Shown in pieces: positions 30,350-41,035 of a stretch of DNA of 64,000 nucleotides (position 1 is the first letter of the stretch; each line of letters opens with the position of its first letter). The DNA is taken from the NCBI GenBank assembly GCA_022828595.1, contig JAKGHH010000003.1, positions 51,511,759 to 51,575,758 on the forward strand, written 5' to 3'. The notes below the pieces were generated by a model. That model saw only the letters and a list, made by a program, of their open reading frames with translations. It had not been told where the DNA came from and ran no database searches. Position numbers and translations under genes: made by a program. Source of the DNA: Nelumbo lutea (lineage: Eukaryota; Streptophyta; Magnoliopsida; Proteales; Nelumbonaceae).

Positions 30350-32125
30350 AAACACATTTACCTCACAATTGGCCATGGGCCAATGGAAACATAATTTTAA
30401 GAGATGTATTAGGACATACTTTAGATATATGAAAAATATGTTAAGAAACTCAAATAAATCCTAAATAAATATATTAATAACAATAATTATAAATTTTATA
30501 CGATTGTAAATAAATTATTTAAATGTAAAAAATCATGATTTAATGGTTTATATAAAATTTGAGATATCGGCACACAACTAGTAACATTAGAAAAATGATG
30601 GAATAACTAAAATGGGTATGTATATACATTAATTTTCAAATAATCAATATAATTTATTTTAAACTTTATTAATATATAATTTTTAATAATTAATTCTAGC
30701 ATTTATTGACAACGCACCCCTTAAAAAAGAGAAAATTTACTTAAAAATCAAAATGCATATAAGCATAGCAAACAAATGGGTTTGGCCTAGTGTTGAACTT
30801 ATGGTTGTTAAAACCTAATGAGTAAGGTTCAAATCTTGTTATTGCTAAACATTGTAATATTTACACTAATAAAACGAAATTAATAAGAAAGGATCATGAA
30901 TTAGTTGCTAAAATTCAAATTCATATTTAAAATGATGTCTTAAATTATAAATTATAGAAGTAATTAACTAATTGATGAGATATAGAAATTAGACTTAAAT
31001 ATAGGAGTAATTAATGAAATTGATGAGAATTCAACCTTAAATATAGATTAACAAAAATAATGAAAGAGAAAGGACCTAAAGCGTAGTTAGTGTATTTGGT
31101 TGTATTTCATGCCCGTATTTAATTTATACATGTTCCACGTATCATGCTTGTGTTGGAACGATACGTTGCAAATTTTGGAACCTTGCCCTTGCCTCTGTTA
31201 TCTATAGTGCTCTCTTAACATCGCACATCTCCATAAATTCGCCATTCATCATGCCTTCATCACTACGGCTACTGTAAATCCAATTCAGGATATGACAATT
31301 GATCGGGTTTAGATAAGAGGTGTAATTCCAATCGAACTGAATGGAATTAGCCTCGAACTAGCCCTATCCAACCTGTTATCGAGTATGGTCTAATTCCAAA
31401 TTCTAGGAACTGACCCCAAGCCAACCCAATTCAAAGGTTTGCAAGCTTACCCTACTTGAACAGTGTAAAAAAATCGACATTAATTTGCCTTGATTGCCCT
31501 TGGTGGAATCAAATTTGCCTTAAAATAAATCTCAAAAATACTTTGAGTATGTAAAGATTTGAATCCAAGCACTCATGTTTACAAAGAGTATGGTCTCACT
31601 TGAACCCTATCTTTACCTTCATATCCCTACCTTTTCTTTCAAATCAAACACAATCTAAGCCACTTAAGTAAATTGATAATTTTCTTCAATTTAATATTTG
31701 AATGTGTATAATAAGTAATATAAAATGTAATTTTTACAAAGTATAAATTATGACAATAAATTTTGAACTATATAATCTACAGATTAAATTACTCAATTTA
31801 ATCAATAAAGTTAACATAAGCTTTTAACTTTATTATTATTATTGTTATTATTATTGAAAATTAAGCTTCAACATTTTACAACTGCGATTTCTAATCAATA
31901 ATATAATTGATAATAACACTATCAATGATACAATTTGTGATTATATAATTACCTCAAATTTACAATTTTTAATGTTAAAAACATAACATATAGTACTATA
32001 TTAAATTCAACAACAGATATAGCTATGAAACAATGTTTTTTAAAGAATAGGGGGGTTAAGAAAAAATAGATTTCATGATAGACCTTGGAAATGATAAGAC
32101 CAAAACCAATCTTACGAGGTATTTC
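30350..32125. other. AT-rich intergenic spacer
   Basis: Very AT-rich, no open frame of note. It holds a SINE-like sequence at 30775-30895 and a degraded GAACC-rich stretch at about 31290-31480 that resembles hAT-like subterminal repeats. Confidence 0.6.
30775..30895 (+). mobile_element. Possible tRNA-derived SINE
   Basis: An A-box-like TGGCCTAGTGTTG at 30783 and a B-box-like GGTTCAAATCT at 30826 are 43 bp apart, close to tRNA spacing. It is followed by an A-rich end. It does not fold into a full tRNA and has no anticodon arm that I can trust. Confidence 0.35.
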
Positions 32126-33135
32126 TAGGCTTGCCTTGGAACCAAACCAAACTAGCCCTTTCTCACCCCTACTAAAACCACTCAAAGATTGTTCAACATT
32201 GGACAGCATGATTGGTTTTATTTTGGAACACAAAAAACAGCTCCCACATCAAAATGCATTGCAGCAAGTACTGTGAGGAGTAAATCTGGATTCCCAAACA
32301 GAATGCAATATCATGGTTCCAAGCACCCTATTGAGTAGAACTGGGATCTCCTACACCTATTAGTTATTATTGTCCTTTCGATTGATAGTTTGTATAAGTT
32401 ATCACTTGATGAGAATCTCTTTTATTAGCTAGTGTATATCATCATTTTCTAGATGATCCTATGCCCTATAATAATATGATGTGTTTTATACGTATACAGA
32501 TGTTTTTTTAAAAGAAAACTTCTTGAATTGTGTATTTATTGAAAATAAAATTTTGAAAATTTATAAATTTATCTTTGTATTTTTTTTTCTTTTGCATGTA
32601 AGCTTGGAGTCAATGGTGAGATAATAATCTAGAGTTGAATTTTGACTTTGGTTATAATTACTTTTAATTTTTTTTCAGAGGAAATTAAACTTTTTTATAT
32701 TCAAGACAAGAAAGCAAATTCGAAGTAAATTCAAATCCAATCCGAGATTCTTGAATCCTACCAGATTTGTATTTAGATTGGGTAGGTGTTTGGCATCGGT
32801 GTTGGGAACATCTCACCGTTCTCTCATAAAAACGGTGCTTTTTGTTTGGAACCAGTGCTGCCACATAGGAATTTTCTGAGAAAACAACAATAGTTTTATT
32901 TGGTATCAGTTCTGGCAGCAATGTTTTCAACATTGATCTATATTATTCAACGTCCAAGATGAAGCCACGTCATTGCACCACTGAGAACAATATGTCATTT
33001 TCTTAGAAAACATTGAATTTGGCATTGCTCCATACCTAGGGGTGGCTAAAAGCCCGACTCGGCTTGGTTTCAACCGAGCTTCTAGCCGAGTTCGAGCCTA
33101 ATAAAGCTCAACCCGAGAACCTCGCAAGCCAAGCT
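32126..33135. repeat. Direct repeat A, copy 1
   Basis: About 1 kb that recurs at 36104-37045 in the same orientation with high identity by eye. Shared landmarks: TAGGCTTGCCTTGGAACCAA, AAAGATTGTTCAACATT, GCAAGTACTGTGAGGAGTAA, TTTGGCATCGGT, and the hAT-like end AGGGGTGGCTAAAAGC at 33038. Copy 1 has about 100 bp (32430-32570) that copy 2 lacks. Confidence 0.88.
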
Positions 33136-33148
33136 CGAATAGCTACAT

Positions 33149-33290
33149 ATAATAATAAAATAATAATAATAATAATAATAATAGTAGTAGTAGCAGTAAT
33201 AGTAATAATAATAATAATAGTAATAATAAAACAATAATAATAATATTGTTATTATTATTGTTATTATTATTGTTATTATGGTTATTATTA

Positions 33291-33343
<53 letters not shown>

Positions 33344-33383
33344 GTTATTGTTATTGTTATTGTTATTGTTATTGTTATTGTTA

Positions 33384-33459
<76 letters not shown>

Positions 33460-33490
33460 TACTACTACTACTACTAGTTGTTGTTGTTGT
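33149..33490. repeat. Trinucleotide microsatellite forming an inverted repeat
   Basis: (AAT)n with TAG interruptions up to about 33243 switches to (ATT)n up to about 33470, and both arms carry matching interruptions (TAGTAGTAG on the left, CTACTACTA on the right). It includes about eight TTATTG hexamers at 33342-33390. The two arms can pair with each other. Confidence 0.9.
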
Positions 33491-34119
33491 CGTGCAGTTT
33501 GGCTGAGAGCAACAAGGTAAATTTACTATTCAAGTTTCAAGCGTTATCCGAGGACCCCGAGGCTTCGGAAGATATTGACTAAAGAAAGGGCAGCAAACTG
33601 AGGCGGAGTGCTACTTCCGATGACTGTGGTAGCCAAAGACTGCTGGTTGAGGCGACGTCCCTGGTGGCCTGAGATACTACAAGACAGGGAGTGTTAGAGG
33701 CCTCGGGGTGGATACCTGAGGCGGAGGCTCCGACGCTCAAGTTAGTACGAGGTGTGAAGCTAGGGAGAGTGTGAGAGTGATCCTAGAGAGAGTCCTCGGA
33801 TGCACCTGATCTCCTAAAATTAAATCTAGGCACACAATGTAAGTGAAGGAAGTAAATGTTAGAGTTACTCTGTTCCAGCCCTTTTCAGGGGCAATTACCT
33901 CTTATTTATACTCGAGCGTGCTAGTGGTAGGTAAAGATGAACGCTTCAGATGAGAGCCATACGAGGTCAAGCTATAGGCCCTGGCGGTACGCCAAATAGT
34001 TATGTGATTGGCTCCGTACAAAGGCAGCAGGGCTCTCGCCTACTATGGCTAACGTTAGCAAGCGTTAGTGGGTTGGGCCATCTAGCCCTATGTGGGCTGG
34101 GCCAAGCTAGCCCACATCA
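33490..34119 (-). repeat. 3' LTR of the gypsy element
   Basis: On the minus strand it starts TGATGTGGGCTAGCTTGG just after the purine tract AAAGTGGGGGCAAG (34120-34133). It contains a TATA-like GAGTATAAATAAGAGG at about 33898-33913. The far end is ill defined next to the microsatellite (33480-33500). Confidence 0.7.
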
Positions 34120-34458
34120 CTTGCCCCCACTTTCGATACCGAGGTGAGGCCTCAGCTTCTACCCGTAATAAGGGTGGTCATCGAAGTGATGCTTCGGCTT
34201 CGGTCATTGGGAGTAGTGGTTGTAATGCCTTCGGAATTGTCAGCTGAGGGATGCCATGTAGTGGCGTCATCTTGTTGTTCGCGTTGTCACTCTTTTACTC
34301 GGAAGCGCGAGATGAAGGTCTCTGAACTCCGTCATCTTTCACCAGGACCGAGCTGACGGTCTTGTCTCCAGCTGATAGGTACAAATACAGGGTTTCTCCT
34401 GACACCGGTCGAGCGAGGAGCGGGAGTGAGGTGAGGTAAAGTTTAAGCTCGTCGAAGG

Positions 34459-35480
34459 CTACACTGGCACTCCTCCGTCTATTGGAAATCTTTCATCTTC
34501 TTGATGGCGTGGAAGAAGGGAAGGCAACAGTCTACCAACTTCGACATGAAGTGGTTGAGGGCGGCTATTCTGCTGGTGAACTTCTGATTCTCCTTCACGA
34601 ACCGAGGGGGTGCCATGTCTAGTATGGCCTGTACCTTGCTTGGGTTGGCTTCGATGCCCCTTTGAGTGACAACAAAGCCTAAGAACTTCCCTGAGGTAAC
34701 CCCGAAGGCACACTTGCTCGAATTGAGCTTCATGTTGAACGCACGCAGAGTATCAAAGGTCTCGGCCAAGTCCGAGGTGTATGCTTCGGCCATCAGGTTC
34801 TTCACCACCATGTCATCCAAGTAGGCTTCGACGTTCCTACCATCGGATTCTTGAAAATCTTGTTGACAAGGCGCTGGTAAGTGGCCCCAGCATTCTTAAG
34901 GCCGAACGACATCACTTTGTAGCAATATGTGTCATGCTCAGTGATGAAAGATGTCTTCTCTTCTTCATCGGGGTTCATCTGGATCTGATTCTACTCGGAG
35001 AAGGCATCCATGAAGCCGAGTAGTCCATACCCTGCAGTGGCAATGACGATGAGGTCTATCCTCGACAAAGGAAAACTATCATTCGAGCAGGCTCGGTTAA
35101 GGTTTGTGAAGTCAATACAGATCCACCATTTCCCATTAGCTTTCCTTACCAAAACCCCATTAGACAGCTAGTTAGGGTAATGTACCTCATGGATGAAACC
35201 GATGTCAAGTAGCTTATCAACTTCCTCTCCTATAGCCTTCCATCATTCCGGTGCAAAATTTCTCTTCTTTTGCCGAACTGGCTCAGAGCTCGGGTCCATG
35301 CTCAGCCTATGAGTAATGACCAAAGGGCCAATTCCGGGCATGTCAGCGGCAGACCAAGCAAAGACGTCAGTGTTAGTTCTGAGGAAAGTTACTAGTTCAG
35401 ATAGGCATTCAAGGGGGAGGTTGGACCCGACGTGGACTGTCCTCTCTGGGGCTGAGTCATCCAGGTGAGCCGACACGAGG
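34459..35480 (-). pseudogene. Gypsy reverse transcriptase fragment
   Basis: N-terminal part 35476-35243: HVGSNLPLECLSELVTFLRT, NTDVFAWSAADMPGIGPLVI, PVRQKKRNFAPE. A degenerate middle follows (KNAGATYQRLVN.IF near 34880). C-terminal part 34820-34479: DDMVVKNLMAEAYTSDLAET, FDTLRAFNMKLNSSKCAFGV, KFLGFVVTQRGIEANPSKVQ, RIAALNHFMSKLVDCCLPFF. Frameshifts break it. Confidence 0.88.
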
Positions 35481-36103
35481 TCCTCGACTTGCTGGTTCTT
35501 CCCAGGGGTCGAGGCCCTCCAGTGATAAGGCCTCCTTATTTTTTCCTTTTAGCGCTGCCATGTAGCATTGGCGGGTGATCAGTTGGTTCCCATGAACGAC
35601 TCTGACGCCGTGCTCAGTGGAAAACTTAAGGGCCAAGTGATAAGAGGACATGGCTGCCTCTAGTGCATGAAGGGTTGGTCTTCCCATTATTGCTTGTAGG
35701 AAGAGGCAACTTTCACCACTAGGAACTCATGCATCCAAGTTACCTGAGGTGGCGTTGTCACTACCGTGATTGGCAGGGTAATCTTTTCTTCCGGCCTGGA
35801 ACACTTCTGGAGAAGCTGACGAGAGAAGCGTCTGATGGCTGGAGCCTCTCTAGTGTGAGCTTCATTCTCTCTTAGGTGTCATAGAAAATGATGTCGGCTG
35901 ACGAGGCGCTATCAACTAAAATCTTTGTCACCATAAAATTGGAGATAATGGTTGCGACCTCGAGGGCATCGTTGTGGGGGACAGTAACCCTCTCCAAGTC
36001 CTCGTCGGTGAAGACGAGGGCATGTGAACATCTTGGCCTCTACAGAGTGTCCGAGTATTTTTGCTTTTTCGGGGCAAGCTCCTGGATGTTGAGCTACCTG
36101 GCA

Positions 36104-37045
36104 TAGGCTTGCCTTGGAACCAAACCAAACTAGCCCATGCTCACCCCTACCAAAACCGCTCAAAGATTGTTCAACATTCGACAGTATGATTGGTTTTGTT
36201 TTTGAACACAAAATATAGCTGCCACATCAAAATGCATTGCTGCAAGTACTGTGAGGAGTAAATCTGGATTCCCAATAGAATGCAATATCATGGTTCCAAG
36301 CACCCTATCGAGTAGAACTGGGATCTCCTACACCTGTTAGTTATTATTGTCCTTTTGATTTACGGTTTGTATAAGTTATTACTTGATGAGAATCTCTTTG
36401 TATTTTTTTTTTCTTTTGCATGTAAGCTTGGAGTTAATGGCGAGATAATATTTTGGAGTTGAATTTTGACTTTGGTTATAATTACTTTTAATTTTTTCCA
36501 GAGGAAATTAAACTTTTTTTATATTCAATACAAGAAAGAAAATTCAAAGTAAATTCAAATCCAATCAGAGATTCTTGAATTTACCAGAGTTCCGTTTTGA
36601 TTGGGTAGGTGTTTGGCATCGGTAATGGGAACATCTCACTGATCTCTCAAAAAAACGGTGTTGGGCATGTGCAATTGTAAGGCCCATTTTTTAGAAAATG
36701 GTGCTTATTTTTTGTTTGGAACTAGTGCTGCCACATAGGCATTTTCTAAGAAAACAACACTAGTTTTGTTTAATACAAGTTCTGGCAACAATGCTTTCAA
36801 CATCAATCGATATTTATCCAACGTCCAAGATGATGCCATATCATTGCACCGCTGGCAGCAACATGTCATTTTCTCAGAAAACATTGAATTTGGCATTGCT
36901 TCATACCTAGGGGTGGTTAAAAGCTCAACTTGGCTTGGTTTCAACCGAGCTTCAAGCCAAGTCCAAGCCCAACTTATAGGCCTGCTTATTAATCGAGTCA
37001 AGCTCAAGCCTAATAAAGCTCAACCCAAGATGCTTGCAAGCTGAG
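36104..37045. repeat. Direct repeat A, copy 2
   Basis: Second copy of the 32126 repeat, offset 3978 bp at the left edge. It runs straight into repeat B copy 1. It contains a short extra stretch (TTGGGCATGTGCAATTGTAA, 36661) not in copy 1. Confidence 0.88.
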
Positions 37046-39388
37046 CTGGTTCAGTCAAGACCTATCAGACGGTTAAAAACTGTTGACTTTGGTCAAGAAC
37101 CGTTTGACCCAGCCAGTTCGACTATTGATTCGTTCGACCCAGTGACCGGGTTGTGGGTTGCAGATTCAATGCATACAAACTTTTGGAGGTCATAGATTTG
37201 CATTTCGATGTCTGATTGGGTTTTTTGTATTTTGGGTAATTTTTCGAGATCTATGCATCCCAAGGTGCCACCCCGCTATTTTCGCAAAAAAAAAAAACCC
37301 TTTTTAGCCTCAAATTATATTTTTTTAATATTTTTATAAATAAAAATTAATAAAAATTAATAAAAATTAAATATAAAATAATGCATATAACATATCTAAA
37401 ACATATTTATTGCTAAAATATATATTTATACACATATATATACATATATATTGTTTTCTATATATTTGACCTGGTCAATTGAACCAGTGACCTACGACCC
37501 GGAGGCAAAAATAGTTCGGTCTCTAGGTCAATTTTTAAAACATTATACAAATATGTAGAATGCAAAACTTTGCATACGGTATTTCTAAATCTTATATTTA
37601 AATTTGTATTTATACTCTTTCCAAACCGAGTCCAAAAGACTCGATGAAAACAAACCAACCAACAAAAGAACTAAGAAATACCAATCAATGTTAATAAGTG
37701 GTGATTTCAGTTCAACAAGTTACTTTTTTTGAAATGATCCAAAAAGATACTTGGCATTTTTGATACGTTAACTCGCCCTCAGTACTTACAAGTTACAAAG
37801 TTTTTTTTGGAAGAAAAGTGTTGGAATCTCAAGCACATTTATTTGCTTGGAAACCCTAGATTTAATCCAATGGCTTAGATGTAGTGCTTTCTGAATCACT
37901 TCTATTTATTCTAAAGATCTATTCAAAGAGGCTGAAACGAACAACCTTTCAAATAATTTTAGTTTACTGACAGCTGATTTGGGTCCTCTGAATTTATCAA
38001 GAAACACAATTCATAGCCTATTCATGTGGGCCCACCTCAGAAAGCCAGATGTATAGGAGTAAAATAGGAAAGCAGAATGACATGATCGATCCATGATGAC
38101 ACGATGATCCATATTATAGGATACAAGGGCGAAGCAAGATCTGGAATTGTTCTCACTGCCTCTGATTTTCACTCCAACGAGAAAATATATAAAAATAATA
38201 AAAAAAAAAAAGCAAAAAGAATAATCCGGATCTGTTTTAACAAATCTTGAAGGGGGTTTGAACCCAGAACGACCATGTGTTCCAACGGCATGAGGAGATC
38301 GATGATGCCAAAACGTGAAGAAGATAAACGCCTTTATTCTATGGTCGTGGATCTAATCTTATCTTGGCTGGATATCGTCGGAAATGCTGTGGGAGACTTG
38401 GTCGTTGTAGACAGAGGGAGACTGTGAGAGGACAGCTGCGAAACTTCAGTCAAAAGTCCCAACATTTTTTTTCTCACAACTTTCTCTTCTCACCGAGGTC
38501 GCATCATTTCAGCGCGACCCAGAATCTTTGGTTTTGAGAACCAACATCCCACGGTTTTCCATCTCATCCCAGCGAACAAACACGTGAAAATGGGAATCTA
38601 ATGGGAATATTCCCATTTTCTCATTTCAATTGCAGCAACCAAATGTACTATAAGAGGAAGGAGGGAGGAAGGTGGCACAAACATTGTATTAGTATTTGAG
38701 ATGCCCGATTTACACTGCCAATGGGTGTAAATTTTGCATCAGATATACAATTCATGGATGCAAACAAACAAATATTTTGCATTCAATTCAGTTTTATATT
38801 GCAAGTAAATCGACTAAGGAGGTGTTTGATACCGTGGTGCTTTTAAGCTTGGTGTGGTGGAATCAACGCCACAGACCACTGTTGCTTGGATGAAGCCATG
38901 CTATTTCACAATTCACACACCCTAAATCACAATGCAAATACTGGGCAAATAGGATATTTAATGGGTAAGGGCTATTATGTATATATCTATAGTCTAGTCT
39001 ATAATTGTATATAATGGAGATAATTGCCTTGGTTTTTGTGCAGGTAATAAAACTTAAATCATAGTATCATATAATATCATATATCACCAATTCTTGTGTC
39101 TTTACCATTTTATTTTACTTGCACTAGTGCATAACAAATATCTGTATTCTCGTAGGTAGGGTTTACATCTAATGGATGATGTGTTTATGATCCTATCACA
39201 CTGACCTCACAAGCACATCCCATCAGGCAATGGGAATATCTCCCATGAATAATAATAAGTAAGTAGATGTTCCCGATATATGGTGGGATGTGCCTATGAG
39301 GTCAATGTTAGGAGGGAATCTGGACTCCTAGCTCCCATGAATGATAATGAGAGAAAGTAACAAAGATGATCTGATCACATGTATAAAT
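37046..39388. repeat. Direct repeat B, copy 1
   Basis: About 2.3 kb repeated at 41036-43354. Landmarks: GGTTAAAAACTGTTGACT, TTTTCGAGATCTATGC.TCCC, GACAGCTGATTTGGGTCC, ATGGCATGAGGAGAT-like, AAATCGACTAAGGAGGTGTT, GTAGGTAGGGTTTACATCTA. Overall identity is high. No long coding frame is conserved between the copies. Confidence 0.9.
39191..39315. mobile_element. Foldback MITE in repeat B copy 1
   Basis: Left arm TCCTATCACACTGACCTCAC, AAGCACATCCCATC; right arm reverse complement CCTCCTAACATTGACCTCAT, AGGCACATCCCACC. The arms enclose GGGAATATCTCCC. The same foldback is at 43129-43277 in copy 2. Confidence 0.65.
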
Positions 39389-41035
39389 TTGTAAGTTTAT
39401 TACATAATTTCGTTATTTTAACTATTTAAAATTTTTCTTTATTTTAAAGCTATTAGATAATATTAAATAGTTGTCTATATAATGTTTTTTGTTTATAATA
39501 TTTAGTTATTGAAATTTTTAAATAATATTTATTTTATTTTATTATTTGAATAATATTTAAATTGAATAATTTGTAAAATTATAATTTACATTATTAGTAC
39601 ACAATTTCGTTATGAATTTCATAAAACTATAAAATTATTAATAATATGAATATTATTAAACCTATGATATATTTTTGTGTTTTTAATAAATATTTTAAAG
39701 TTATTACATAATTTTTTTATATTAATTAAATAATTCTTAAAATTTTTAATTCAAACCTTCTTTTGATAGATATAAATGAAAAGTGGGGGAGAGGATAAAT
39801 AGGAATTAAAAATAATTTAGGAGAGAAACTTACTAAATTAGAGATAATTTAGGAGATAAATAAGAATAATAGATAATTTAAGAGAAAGTGGGGGATAATG
39901 GTGTCACTTGGCTAGATTAGATTAAATTTTGGTAGAGAGAGATTTTTTAGAATAATTTTATGAAAAAATATCCAAAGGGATAAACATGGAGGAAAGAGTG
40001 GTTGGCCAAGCATGATGAAGTATCATTATGAATTTATCAGAGAGGGAGAAGGAAGTAATGAGCTATGTGGGTAGGTGTGTATAGGAGAACCAGATCCAGA
40101 ACCGGATTGCTTTAAAATACTTATCTGGAGCACCAAAGTAATTGAAGCAATTGGATATATATATATATATATAATCCATCATATCAATGGACTAATTAAT
40201 CTTTCTTTTTTTTTTTTTTGGAGTGTCACAAACAAGCGTATAGAAAGAAGTATTTGTTCCGAAGCAATCTGAAACTCATTTCTTATTGGTAGAAGGCCTG
40301 GTGCTGAGTGGTGACTAGGGAAGCACTGTTCTACCCATTTCACTCATATTCTGGTTCAACTGGCCAAGTCTTATTACCAAACAAAAAAGCACGACTCCAT
40401 CGTTACCTAAGTATTTAGGTACATCCATTCATGTAAACGATGCAGAGTGAGAAGGCAGTATGTCAACTGTTTATATGTCACTATCAAGATCTCGCACTAT
40501 AAGCGAATCAGGGGTAGTCGGATGGATGGAGGACGGTGCAAGTGAGGACCACTAGTTATACCACGGAATGGCAAATCCATATATTTGAATTTGATCCCAC
40601 ACCTCTAATATTATATTTATTATAAAAAAATGCAAACTGAACCGACCAATTCAACTACCCTCAATGTTTTCTTCTTTTAAAGAATATAATAAAAGCCATT
40701 CATTAAAAAAAGAAAGAAGTACCACAACAACAGTGAACACACCAATCGCATAAGACGAATGCAAGACCAAACAAAACACATGAATGAAAAATTTTGCATA
40801 CCCTATTTCTAAACCCTTTATTCATATTTTAACATATGGCTTAGTCTGAAAAGAGTACAAATACAAATATGTACAGTATAAATATATACAAAATAATATA
40901 AAATATAAGGCTTTGCACTCTACAGTATTTTTACTCTTTTCAAACAGTATAAATACAACAAATCAATGTTTTCATCCCATGGTTGACTCAGCCCATTGAA
41001 TCGGTCGAATCGTCACCTAACCAGGATTTCAGGTC
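39389..41035. other. AT-rich spacer between the B repeats
   Basis: Present once only. The left 550 bp are extremely AT-rich. Contains (TA)9 at about 40157-40173 and a degraded copy of the 107-bp Tourist-like MITE at about 40837-40935. No coding frame. Confidence 0.6.

Larger units (their letters stand above)
33490..36095 (-). mobile_element. Truncated Ty3/gypsy element (Tat-like)
   Basis: Minus-strand order: protease near 35950-35880 (ILVDSASSADIIFYD), MGRPTLHALEAAMSSYHLAL (35687), FAWSAADMPGIGP and PVRQKKRNF (35350-35250), RT with YLDDMVVKN and FLGFVVTQRGIEANPSKVQA (about 34830-34640), then a jump to a polypurine tract and LTR. RNase H, integrase and gag are missing. The right edge abuts repeat A copy 2 near 36100. 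It is flanked by the two copies of repeat A. Confidence 0.85.

Noticed and set aside
33246..33520. Open frames of almost pure leucine or isoleucine/valine, 80-86 codons
   Set aside because: They are translations of the (TTA)n/(ATT)n microsatellite in two frames, not a protein.
32126..37045. Repeat A copies as LTRs of the enclosed gypsy element
   Set aside because: No TG..CA ends, no primer site next to copy 1, and the gypsy has its own polypurine tract and LTR inside.
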